Shown here one piece after another: positions 1-6,390 of a stretch of DNA of 11,880 bases (position 1 is the first letter of the stretch; every line of letters begins with the position of its first letter). Source of the DNA: Gemmatimonadota bacterium (GTDB taxonomy: Bacteria; Latescibacterota; UBA2968; UBA8231); the NCBI GenBank assembly GCA_002712305.1, contig PATE01000077.1, positions 1 to 11,880 of the forward strand, in the 5' to 3' direction. The notes under the pieces were generated by a model. The model had not been told where the DNA came from, made no database searches, and worked only from the letters and a program-made list of their open reading frames with translations. The translations under genes were made by a program, and so were the position numbers.

Positions 1-201
1 GCCGCCACGCTCACCGACCGTGCTGCGGTGAACGAGTTCCTCGCCAAGGATCCACAGTTGGCGAATTTCCAGGACGGCAACGGCAGTCGACCCGCCGTCG
101 CCGTTGCCGGCGCCCTGACTTCTGCCGGCGCGACCGCCGACGGCATCGTCATGCCGACGGGCCGAGAAGATCTCGACAAGGTTCTGGAAACGGCGAAATG
201 A
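1..201 (+). CDS. C-terminal end of an unrecognised protein (partial at window edge)
   Basis: Frame 1 is open from the first base and stops at TGA 199-201, giving the last 66 residues of a protein whose start lies outside the window. The visible part is rich in Ala, Asp and Gly and ends in a predicted helix (REDLDKVLETAK). I see no catalytic motif, membrane segment or repeat, and I do not recognise the family. Codon choice (G or C at most third positions) looks like real coding. The gene converges on the PhyH-type gene that ends at 247, with a hairpin in between. Confidence 0.6.
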   Translation, partial: AATLTDRAAVNEFLAKDPQLANFQDGNGSRPAVAVAGALTSAGATADGIVMPTGREDLDKVLETAK

Positions 202-206
202 CCGCC

Positions 207-233
207 TGGGCGCTCGCCGTCAGGGGGCGCCCA
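207..233. terminator. hairpin between two convergent genes
   Basis: TGGGCGC at 207-213 pairs with GCGCCCA at 227-233 (7 bp, GC-rich) around a 13-base loop. It starts 6 bases after the stop of the upstream gene and lies 14 bases before the stop of the gene arriving from the right, so it could serve both. There is no run of T on either side, so intrinsic termination is inferred from position and shape only. Confidence 0.4.
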
Positions 234-246
234 CCAACCAAGGAAT

Positions 247-1998
247 TCAGGCGTGGGTCTTCGCCAGTGGCTTGTCGGGTGTGGCGCCGCTGTAAAGGCC
301 TCCAGAGCGTTCGTACGACACCTGCACGTCTCCATCGTCTGCGACCTCAAGCCGCGGGACGTTTCCCGAGTGATTGTCCCGGTCGGGGCCGCGCATCACC
401 GACAGTTGGGCGTCGCTCATTCCCTCCACCACATCGCCCCACCTTGCCTCAGGGTGAGCGAAGTCTCCGCCACTGCGATTGAAGTTGCGTGACGAGTACT
501 TGATCAGAATGCTGCGCCGCGCCACCTCGCTATGCCAGGCGAGGGCGCCATGGGTCTGGGCGCCATCCATAAAGAACAACACGTCGCCCGCCTTGAAGGT
601 GGGATGGACGACGAGACCCATGTCGTCATCACAGGAGCGAACGCCGGGCGGCATCCGATACTGTGCTTTGTGGCTGCCTGGAACACAGGCGAAGCCCCCA
701 TCGTCGTCGGTGACGTCGCGGAGTTGCCAGGTGACGGTCACGGCTTCGCAGAAGCTGCGACCGTTCTTGTAGACATAGGAGCGACTCGGATTCAGCGGTT
801 CGTTGGCATCGTGCAACGAGTGGCCTGAGGTGCCCTTCACAGCGCAGAACGCCGTGGGTCCGTCACATCGGAAGCCGCTGCCACCCATCCACGTAAGTCG
901 ATGGACGACGGCGGGGTGGGCCACCATGCGGCGAAAGGGGCCACACCAGGGTTCTGGCAACTCGAGCAGACGATTCAGCACAGGTCGCCCCGTGCCGGCC
1001 AGGGACGTTGAGTTACGAGACAGCTCTTCCTGGACGACGATGTCGGACTCGAAGCGATCGATCGCCCCGTTGGCCAACGCTAGGTCTTCGGGACTCATGA
1101 CGTCTCGGATCACCAGATGTCCACACAGGTCCCAGAAGAAGAACTCCTCCTCATCGATGCCGCAGTCCGGATCGTGACGCAGAAAGGACGGATGGAAGGC
1201 CTCATCTGCAGAGGCGACGTGACAATCGTCACCCTTGGCAATGAGCGTTTTCGGGGGTGTGGTGTCCGATCTGCCCGGTCCGTGCAGGACGGTCTGTTGG
1301 GCAGGCGTCAATTCCTCTTTCCACGGCGGACTCTGTGTCTCAAAGGCGTCCGCGCCCGAACCGGCCTCGAGGATGACGCCTCTGGCGGCGAAGCCGTAGT
1401 CGAGAAGTCGAAGGCGCCTTTCCCCTTTCCATGGACGGAGCCCACGGATCGTTGTGTCAGCGAGGAGCAACAGATCGCCGGCTCTCACGGGAATCTCACG
1501 GACCAATCCCAGATCCTGTGCGCCCTCTCGAAACGCTGATGGCATGGCCACGTTGGTCTTGTGACTCGCCTGCACGAAGGCAAGACCACCGTCACCCTCA
1601 GCCACATCGTCCAATGCCCAGATCGCCCGCACCAACTGACACTGGCGACGAGCATTCTGGTGGTAGTAGGCGCGGGCTTGATCACGAGGCTCGTCACCTC
1701 CTGACAGTTTGCCATCGAAACTGAGCTTGGCTGCCGGGTCGTCCGTGATCAGGCGGGGGAGTTGCTCGAGGCGAAAACCGGTACCGCACAGCTGATTGAG
1801 GTAGTCCACCAGCACCGGGTGGACGAGCAGATCGCGAAAGAATTCGCGCTGCTCATCTTCCCAGCTCAGCATGTCATCGAACTGGCCGGTCGCATCAAAG
1901 GCCTCATTGAGCTGGGCTACCATCGTGTCGCTCAAAACGCCGGGCACGATCAGGTAACCGCCCGCGTCGAAACAGTAGTTCTCTTCGTTCGTCATCAT
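247..1998 (-). CDS. tandem phytanoyl-CoA dioxygenase (PhyH)-family protein, 583 aa, N-terminal domain lacking metal ligands
   Basis: The protein is two copies of a PhyH-type double-stranded beta-helix domain, residues about 6-245 and 281-550. Family members are usually about 250-300 aa, so this is a duplication/fusion. The copies align by eye: LSGGDEP (98-104) with LHDANEP (395-401); D-V-x(3)-DGG with D-V-x(3)-DGG; QASHK with PGSHK (440-444); TTIRGLRPW (182-190) with AQTHGALAW (480-488); and both end in a similar L/M-x(7)-GP stretch. PhyH enzymes use Fe(II) and 2-oxoglutarate to hydroxylate a substrate. Candidate ligands H396 and H483, and R494/R495, are present only in domain 2; domain 1 has S99 and R185 at the His positions. 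Domain 2 reads H-D-A rather than the classical HxD. The start at 1998 is supported by an AGGAG 8 bases upstream and by an ATGA overlap with the preceding gene. Substrate unknown; it is the last gene of a three-gene operon. There is no signal peptide, so it is probably cytoplasmic. Confidence 0.85.
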   Translation of the reverse strand: MMTNEENYCFDAGGYLIVPGVLSDTMVAQLNEAFDATGQFDDMLSWEDEQREFFRDLLVHPVLVDYLNQLCGTGFRLEQLPRLITDDPAAKLSFDGKLSGGDEPRDQARAYYHQNARRQCQLVRAIWALDDVAEGDGGLAFVQASHKTNVAMPSAFREGAQDLGLVREIPVRAGDLLLLADTTIRGLRPWKGERRLRLLDYGFAARGVILEAGSGADAFETQSPPWKEELTPAQQTVLHGPGRSDTTPPKTLIAKGDDCHVASADEAFHPSFLRHDPDCGIDEEEFFFWDLCGHLVIRDVMSPEDLALANGAIDRFESDIVVQEELSRNSTSLAGTGRPVLNRLLELPEPWCGPFRRMVAHPAVVHRLTWMGGSGFRCDGPTAFCAVKGTSGHSLHDANEPLNPSRSYVYKNGRSFCEAVTVTWQLRDVTDDDGGFACVPGSHKAQYRMPPGVRSCDDDMGLVVHPTFKAGDVLFFMDGAQTHGALAWHSEVARRSILIKYSSRNFNRSGGDFAHPEARWGDVVEGMSDAQLSVMRGPDRDNHSGNVPRLEVADDGDVQVSYERSGGLYSGATPDKPLAKTHA

Positions 1999-2300
1999 CT
2001 CCTAGTCTCCTGTGTCCCGCCAATACATGCCCACGAGTCGCCACTGCTTCTCAAGGGGGCCGCAAAGTAGATCAGTCTCGATCCCTGCCACGTGGTCATG
2101 ATCTTTCCTGCCGAATCAGTCCACGATCCGCTCTCTTCGGTCACCACGATACCCAATTCTTCGTTCGCCGTCGTCGACTGAAACTGTATGTCGAATTCAT
2201 AGGAAGAGGCGTTCACGTGCGGATCCTTCCCCCATTCCGCTATGTAGTCTGCGGTACAATAGGCCGCTGGAACCCACTGGGTCGGGTCGTCTGGGGTCAT
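1995..2300 (-). CDS. orphan 101-aa protein, middle gene of a coupled operon
   Basis: The ATG at 2300 overlaps the TGA of the upstream Nudix gene as ATGA (2297-2300). Its own TGA (1995-1997) overlaps the ATG of the PhyH gene as ATGA (1995-1998). The 101-residue product is acidic in its first half, has only two Cys (about positions 14 and 91), and alternates polar and hydrophobic residues in a way that suggests a small beta-rich domain. There is no signal peptide or membrane segment. I do not recognise the family. The same frame stays open upstream to 2474, but that stretch is antisense-like Arg/His-rich sequence overlapping the Nudix gene, so the overlap start is preferred. The double overlap is the best evidence that it is real and co-translated with its neighbours. 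Confidence 0.6.
   Translation of the reverse strand: MTPDDPTQWVPAAYCTADYIAEWGKDPHVNASSYEFDIQFQSTTANEELGIVVTEESGSWTDSAGKIMTTWQGSRLIYFAAPLRSSGDSWACIGGTQETRR
2007..2011 (-). promoter_or_regulatory. ribosome binding site of the tandem PhyH gene
   Basis: On the minus strand an AGGAG lies 8 bases before the ATG at 1998. A second AGGAG directly abuts that ATG, 3 bases before the next ATG at 1995. The upstream copy favours the first ATG. Both sit inside the last codons of the 101-aa gene, so this start combines an internal Shine-Dalgarno with stop/start overlap. Confidence 0.5.
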
Positions 2301-2845
2301 CGGAGAATCTGACTCATTTCGTAGATCGCTCTGAAGTGGCGATTGCGGCCCTCGAACAGAGCCGCCGCATCGGCGATGGCTGATGGCTTCCCAATGTCGG
2401 GGTCTGCGGGATTCTGCACGAGGGTGACGTCGGCGATGGTCACGATTCGATAGGTGATCGTGTCGCAGGCACACCGATAAGCTCCCATGGGTATCACGGA
2501 GCCAATACGTGCCCCGGTCTCCTCGAGCAACTCTCGAGGCAGCGCCTCGATCCCTGATTCACCGGGCTCCATGGTGCCTCCGGGAATCGTCCACTCACCG
2601 TCGGCGCGTCGTGCCACGAGACACTCGTCCGATCCATCGACATAGGGCACCGCGTAGGCATGAGACGCCTTGCCTGCGTCGACCTCGCCGAAAGGCATGA
2701 ATGAAACATCAACGCCATTGTCGCCAGTGAAGCTAAGTTCGGGAAACCTATCGATTAATGGGCGGATGATGTCGTCGTCAACGGCGGGCTTGTGATCCGG
2801 CGGGTCGGTCTCGACCCCCAACAAATGGTATAGGGGTTCAAGCAT
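2297..2845 (-). CDS. Nudix hydrolase, 182 aa
   Basis: A perfect Nudix box (G-x5-E-x7-R-E-U-x-E-E-x-G-U) spans residues 90-112: G90, E96, R104, E105, E108, E109, G111, A112. It is preceded by the usual strand WTIPGG. Nudix enzymes split a nucleoside diphosphate linked to another group, using Mg2+ held by the box glutamates; the substrate cannot be told from the sequence. The box lies mid-protein after an ~80-residue N-terminal part with a helical start. The chosen ATG at 2845 has GGAAG 5 bases upstream. The frame stays open and protein-like for about 20 more codons upstream (SDSFYEATKLLFIALEDR), with no ATG, GTG or TTG in that stretch, so the N-terminus is uncertain. It is the first gene of the operon and its stop overlaps the next ATG. 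Confidence 0.85.
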   Translation of the reverse strand: MLEPLYHLLGVETDPPDHKPAVDDDIIRPLIDRFPELSFTGDNGVDVSFMPFGEVDAGKASHAYAVPYVDGSDECLVARRADGEWTIPGGTMEPGESGIEALPRELLEETGARIGSVIPMGAYRCACDTITYRIVTIADVTLVQNPADPDIGKPSAIADAAALFEGRNRHFRAIYEMSQILR

Positions 2846-2889
2846 CCGATCTTCCAGGGCGATGAACAGAAGTTTCGTAGCTTCGTAGA
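2846..2889. promoter_or_regulatory. short divergent intergenic region
   Basis: Only 44 bases separate the Nudix ATG (minus strand) from the first ATG of the FMN enzyme (plus strand), or 59 if that gene starts at 2905. The promoters of the leftward operon and the rightward gene must therefore overlap each other or lie within coding sequence. I could not identify convincing -35/-10 boxes or an operator palindrome. Marked as regulatory by position only. Confidence 0.3.
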
Positions 2890-4050
2890 ATGAATCAGAA
2901 ACTGATGAATCGCTACCCGTCGATTGCCGATCTGCGTTTGCGGGCTCTCGAACGCATCCCTCATTTCGCCTGGGAATATCTGGATAGTGGCACGGGGGCC
3001 GACGTCTGCATGCGGCGCAACCGAGAGGCCCTCGATGCGGTGACGATGGTCCCACACTTCATGAAGGGCGTCTTTCAGCCGATTCTCTCGACGCGTCTGT
3101 TCGGCGTTCTCTACGATGTCCCCTTTGGTGTGTCGCCCGTTGGTTTGACGGGTCTGATGTGGCCGCGGGCTGAACGCATCCTCGCGGTGTCCGCTGGAAA
3201 ACACCGGCATCCTTACACGCTCAGCACAGCAGCGACGGAAGCGCCGGAGACCATCGGGCCCCTCGCCGACGGCATGGGCTGGTTTCAGCTCTATCCTCCG
3301 CGAAGTGCCCAGATTCGACGGGATCTGATCGAGCGGGCTCGTGACTCGGGATTCACAACTCTATTGGTGACGGCAGACGTGCCCATCGCCAGCCGCCGCG
3401 AGCGTCAGGTAAAGGCGGGTGTTGTCGTGCCACCCAAGATCACCCCACTCATGTTGTATCGATGCGCAATCAGGCCCGCCTGGAGTCTCGCGACGCTCAT
3501 CGCGGGTCGCCCACGCTTTCGTGGACTCGAGCAGTATATCCATGGTCGAGACATGCGCGATATGCTGCAGTTCATCGGTCAGGAGCTGGGCGGTGGACTC
3601 GACTGGGATTACCTGAAGGCCGTGAGGGAGGAGTGGAATGGCCCTCTCGTGCTCAAGGGGGTGCTTCATTCGGCAGAGGCGATCGAAGCCGTTTCGATCG
3701 GCTATGATGGGATCATGGTGTCTAATCACGGCGGGCGGCAGTTCGATGGCGCGCCGGCGGCGATCTCGGTGCTACCGGAGATTGCCGAGGCGGTCGGTCA
3801 GCGAGCGAAGATTCTCTTTGACAGCGGTATACGGGGCGGGCTCGACATTATTCGTGCCCTGGCACTGGGCGCCGATTTCGTGCTGTTGGGCAGGGGGTTC
3901 ATGTATGGCGTCGGTGCCCTGGGCCGTCGCGGCGGCGATCATGTGGCCGAGATCCTGAAGGCGGATCTTACGAACAATATGATCCAGTTGGGATGCAGGT
4001 CGATTGCGCAGATCAAGGAACGGGGCGCGAGGGCCCCGTCACCAAGCTAG
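2890..4050 (+). CDS. FMN-dependent alpha-hydroxy-acid dehydrogenase/oxidase (LldD/glycolate oxidase family)
   Basis: This 386-residue protein is typical in length for this TIM-barrel family, which oxidises 2-hydroxy acids such as lactate, glycolate or mandelate to 2-oxo acids using FMN. Expected active-site residues are visible: Tyr30 (WEYLDSGTG), Tyr135 (WFQLYPP), Asp163 (VTADVP), Arg172, Lys256 (LVLKGV), and His280 with Arg283 in SNHGGRQFDG. The FMN-phosphate region DSGIRGGLD (311-319) and LLGRGFMYG (332-340) are intact. There is no membrane-anchoring insert, so it may be a soluble type. The exact substrate cannot be assigned. ATG 2905 (MNRYPSIADLR) is an equally good start, since family similarity begins at RYPSIADLR; neither start has a strong Shine-Dalgarno. 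The stop TAG shares its last base with a GTG that may start the next ORF. Confidence 0.92.
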   Translation: MNQKLMNRYPSIADLRLRALERIPHFAWEYLDSGTGADVCMRRNREALDAVTMVPHFMKGVFQPILSTRLFGVLYDVPFGVSPVGLTGLMWPRAERILAVSAGKHRHPYTLSTAATEAPETIGPLADGMGWFQLYPPRSAQIRRDLIERARDSGFTTLLVTADVPIASRRERQVKAGVVVPPKITPLMLYRCAIRPAWSLATLIAGRPRFRGLEQYIHGRDMRDMLQFIGQELGGGLDWDYLKAVREEWNGPLVLKGVLHSAEAIEAVSIGYDGIMVSNHGGRQFDGAPAAISVLPEIAEAVGQRAKILFDSGIRGGLDIIRALALGADFVLLGRGFMYGVGALGRRGGDHVAEILKADLTNNMIQLGCRSIAQIKERGARAPSPS

Positions 4051-4196
4051 TGCCAGATCTGACGGACTTTGCGCCCACGGACGGCTGTGTTGCCCCTCTC
4101 CAGATGCCCTTCCTCTATGACGAGTTCATCTCCCGTCGTGTTGGCATGTTGGGCGGCGACGTCGTGACCCTCGCCGGACTTGGCATAGACGACTAA
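4050..4196 (+). pseudogene. 5' part of an interrupted ankyrin-repeat gene (48 codons), or a small independent ORF
   Basis: The GTG at 4050 overlaps the last base of the FMN enzyme's TAG, a typical coupled arrangement. The 48-aa reading ends with GDVVTLAGLG and then stops at a TAA (4194-4196) inside a palindrome. If bases 4184-4209 are left out, the reading runs in frame from TLAGLG into RIDRVREIVGAGARV, which looks like an ankyrin helix pair and leads into the ORF from 4253. I therefore read it as the separated 5' end of the ankyrin gene. The alternative is a short unrelated ORF closed by a terminator-like hairpin. Alone it has no recognisable domain. Confidence 0.4.
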
Positions 4197-4206
4197 TTCG
4201 TCGTCT
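4187..4206. repeat. 7-bp inverted repeat at the break in the ankyrin gene
   Basis: AGACGAC (4187-4193) and GTCGTCT (4200-4206) are perfect reverse complements around a 6-base loop. The hairpin contains the TAA that ends the 48-codon ORF and lies inside the 26-base stretch (4184-4209) whose removal restores the ankyrin frame. No T-tract follows. It could be a small palindromic insertion or, if the two ORFs are separate genes, a terminator. I did not notice a second copy in the window. Confidence 0.45.
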
Positions 4207-4252
4207 GGGACGAATCGATCGTGTTCGTGAAATCGTCGGCGCCGGGGCCCGA

Positions 4253-4867
4253 GTGGCTCCGTCCGCTGGAGACGGTCGCGAAGTCTGGCATCTCACTTAT
4301 GACTTCCCGGAACGTCCGCTGCTCACGGGGCATCAAGGTCTGATCGACGACGCGTTCTGCTGCGCGGCACGCAACGAGCAGCTGGAGGTTGCGGCGTATC
4401 TGCTCGAACAAGGCGCATGGGTTAATCGGGTGACGTATGTGGGCACGGCCCTGCATTGGGCGGCCTTCCTCGGGCGGTTGAAAGCAGTCCGTTTCCTGCT
4501 CGAGCACGGTATCGATCTCGAAGCGCAGGATGATGAGTTCCACGGGACGCCGCTGGCGTGGTCACACATCTTTCGGATTTGCGAGACCGCTTCCTTCTTA
4601 ATCGAACAAGGCGCCGAGTGCTCGCCGCCACTGTTGTGTGCCTATGGCACGGTGGCCCGGATTCAGAAGCAACTGGCGGATGGTACCGACGTAGATGAGA
4701 TCGACTTCCAGGGCGATACAGGGCTCATACACGCGATTCGTGAGAAGAGAGAAGACGTGGTGGAATTGCTGCTCCGTTCGGGAGCGGACCTGGATCGAAC
4801 CGATGGCAACCGACCAAGCCCGAGGGAGGAAGCAAGCCGTGCAGACCTCTCGTCACTCATCGACTGA
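4253..4867 (+). CDS. ankyrin-repeat protein (204 aa from GTG; probably 5'-truncated by a frameshifting insertion)
   Basis: Ankyrin repeats mediate protein-protein binding. Consensus pieces are visible: a helix pair near residues 31-57 (AARNEQLEVAAYLLEQGA), TALHWAAFLGRLKAVRFLLE at 65-84, a divergent unit TPLAWSHIFR to ASFLIEQGAE (99-122), another near 126-150, and DTGLIHAIREKREDVVELLL to SGADL (155-180). Four to five units are present with no other domain, signal peptide or membrane segment. The first available start is GTG 4253, but the same frame upstream encodes GRIDRVREIVGAGARV, which looks like another repeat and has no start codon. This argues that translation originally began further left, probably at 4050. 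Whether the 204-aa product is made is unclear. It ends 50 bases before a convergent acetyltransferase gene. Confidence 0.7.
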   Translation: MAPSAGDGREVWHLTYDFPERPLLTGHQGLIDDAFCCAARNEQLEVAAYLLEQGAWVNRVTYVGTALHWAAFLGRLKAVRFLLEHGIDLEAQDDEFHGTPLAWSHIFRICETASFLIEQGAECSPPLLCAYGTVARIQKQLADGTDVDEIDFQGDTGLIHAIREKREDVVELLLRSGADLDRTDGNRPSPREEASRADLSSLID

Positions 4868-4877
4868 CCATCGTGGG

Positions 4878-4911
4878 CCCATGGGAAACCCCATGGGTTG
4901 CGAACGCGCAA
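4878..4911. terminator. tandem hairpins between convergent genes
   Basis: CCCATGGG occurs at 4878-4885 and again at 4890-4897. The 8-mer is its own reverse complement, so the copies form an 8-bp stem with a 4-base loop (AAAC). It is directly followed by TTGCG (4898-4902) pairing with CGCAA (4907-4911) around AACG. The pair lies between the ankyrin stop (4867) and the stop of the leftward acetyltransferase (4918). A bidirectional terminator is inferred; no T-tract is present. Confidence 0.5.
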
Positions 4912-4917
4912 CGCGAC

Positions 4918-6036
4918 TCAGAAGTGATCGGGCGCCCAGAAAAGGGGCTCTCGGCGAGGGAAGAGGTCCTCCCATTGCTGCTGGTCTTCGGCGCCGATTC
5001 CTCGGCTCTCCAGCACCGGTCGCAGATCTCGCATCGATGATTCCCCGAAGAGTAGGCGCAGGAGAAGGTCGGCGGGGATCTTCTGCACCGACGACGCAGC
5101 AGCTGGAGCCACCTTCTCGACGAGACCGGCAAGATCCAGAGGCAGCCCCATCATTGACGCGTCGCCGGCCAATTCGAGATCGGCATCAGCCGCTGATAGG
5201 AGCGTATCCACGAAGGGGTGGGTTTGGGGGATCTCACCGTATACCCGGGTTACGCCTACTCGGTCGCATTCGGCCAACAGATGGTGAACCAACGCCTCCG
5301 TCGAGGCTCTGTCTCGAGACGCGACATCAGCGATGCGCATTCCGTCGGATCTCTCATTCCAATTGAGATAACCCCGAAGATGATCACTTCGGACGACGAC
5401 CGTCGGCAAGACGTCCCGAACGCGGGATGGGGTGTAATCCCAGTAGGGTCGTGGTCGCAGCATCGTTCCGCTCTGGCCGTCGTTGCAACGTTGATAGAGG
5501 GCTGCTACTTCTTCGAGGTCGCGTGACTCATCGAAGGATTCGACGGCCAGTGCTGCATGGGGGGCAGCATTCGTCGCCACCGAACAGCCATCGTCGTTAG
5601 TCGCTTCGTCCCAGGTTGCACGGAAGCCGGCCATGGGCACGCAGTGCCAACCCAGACGCCGGTAGAATCGAGCTGGAATCTCGGTGAACAGCAGTCCAAG
5701 TTCGTAGCCACCTGACCGCATCACCTCTTCGGCGTACGTCATCAATTGGCTGGCCAACCCACGCCGCCGGTATTCGGGGTGCGTCGTCACGCCGCCGATC
5801 CCACCGATACGCACGGGTGTGGATCCAAGGTGAATCTGGCGATCCCAGATTCTCAGTGCCGAAACGAGTCGGCCTTCGCAGGAGACGACGAGGGTTTGCT
5901 CGGGGTGCCACGTGGGATCTCCCTCGATATAACCGCGGTATCGCTCGGCGCCCTCCGGATTGTGGACCAGACAGAGCAGGTCGATGAGTTCATCGAGCTC
6001 GGTCTCGCGAATGGGGCGGATCTGGGGTTCAGACAT
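4918..6036 (-). CDS. Eis-like GNAT N-acetyltransferase, 372 aa
   Basis: The N-terminal half is a GNAT domain that transfers acetyl from acetyl-CoA to an amine. Residues 81-99 carry the CoA-pyrophosphate loop (GGVTTHPEYRRRGLA, with the R-x-x-G-x-A pattern), followed by a helix and LLFTEIPARFYRRLGW (115-130). A second, degenerate GNAT-like half follows at about 160-300 (VAALYQRC, then YLNWNER). A short tail ends in FWAPDHF, in the place where Eis-type proteins have an SCP2-like domain. The layout and a length near 400 aa match the Eis / 'enhanced intracellular survival' class, whose members modify aminoglycosides, other amines or protein lysines; the substrate here is unknown. The C-terminal carboxylate used as general base in Eis is plausible but unverified. 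The ATG at 6036 has no clear Shine-Dalgarno. No co-directional neighbour is close, so it is probably monocistronic. Confidence 0.85.
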   Translation of the reverse strand: MSEPQIRPIRETELDELIDLLCLVHNPEGAERYRGYIEGDPTWHPEQTLVVSCEGRLVSALRIWDRQIHLGSTPVRIGGIGGVTTHPEYRRRGLASQLMTYAEEVMRSGGYELGLLFTEIPARFYRRLGWHCVPMAGFRATWDEATNDDGCSVATNAAPHAALAVESFDESRDLEEVAALYQRCNDGQSGTMLRPRPYWDYTPSRVRDVLPTVVVRSDHLRGYLNWNERSDGMRIADVASRDRASTEALVHHLLAECDRVGVTRVYGEIPQTHPFVDTLLSAADADLELAGDASMMGLPLDLAGLVEKVAPAAASSVQKIPADLLLRLLFGESSMRDLRPVLESRGIGAEDQQQWEDLFPRREPLFWAPDHF

Positions 6037-6115
6037 GGTGAACGTGTGGGGATTGGTGTTGCGTGGGATCCATAAACGAGGCCATCGTAGGGCATTCAGT
6101 CATCGAGTGCGACCC

Positions 6116-6390
6116 ATGTCAAAAACGAGAGCGATGCAATACCCAAAACTGCAATAGGAAGTTCTGACGGCGCTACAACAGGCCGGCAGACCCGAACTCG
6201 GCGAAGCGGTCAAGGCAGATCGCAAGTCGGCACTCACCTACCTGGCCGTCCGCGCACCGAATCAACGCAAGATACTGAAGACGGGGTTCTCGTTCTACGA
6301 GCTTGAGGAGCGAGAGATCCTCGATGTGTGGGATGACCTGTGGACCCATTCGCCCTACTACGACGCCATGGCCGTTTTCGTTCATCGACG
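6116..6390 (+). pseudogene. broken AlkD-like DNA-alkylation-repair protein (5' part only)
   Basis: From ATG 6116 the frame reads MSKTRAMQYPKLQ, a TAG at 6155-6157, then EVLTALQQAGRPELGEAV and onward without a stop to about VFVHR (near 6385). The pieces YLAVRAPNQRK, GFSFYELEEREIL and WDDLWTHSPYYDAM follow the pattern of helical-repeat (HEAT-like) AlkD-family glycosylases, which remove alkylated bases. The family is usually about 220-240 aa; here only about 90 codons remain before the sequence becomes the antisense of another broken gene. The TAG is one transition from CAG (Gln), consistent with a later nonsense mutation. With a stop at codon 14 and over half the gene missing, it cannot be functional. 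The family call rests on by-eye similarity. Confidence 0.55.

Noticed and set aside
2846-3055. Extending the Nudix protein to the ATG at 3055 (252 aa).
   Set aside because: The added N-terminus is Arg/Cys/Pro-rich and lies antisense to the well-conserved start of the FMN enzyme. Only the last ~20 added residues look protein-like.
4695-5366. Plus-strand ORF of 223 codons across the ankyrin end and the acetyltransferase.
   Set aside because: It runs out of frame through the ankyrin gene, across the hairpins and antisense to the GNAT gene; Arg/Pro/Ser-rich composition is typical of a high-GC shadow frame.
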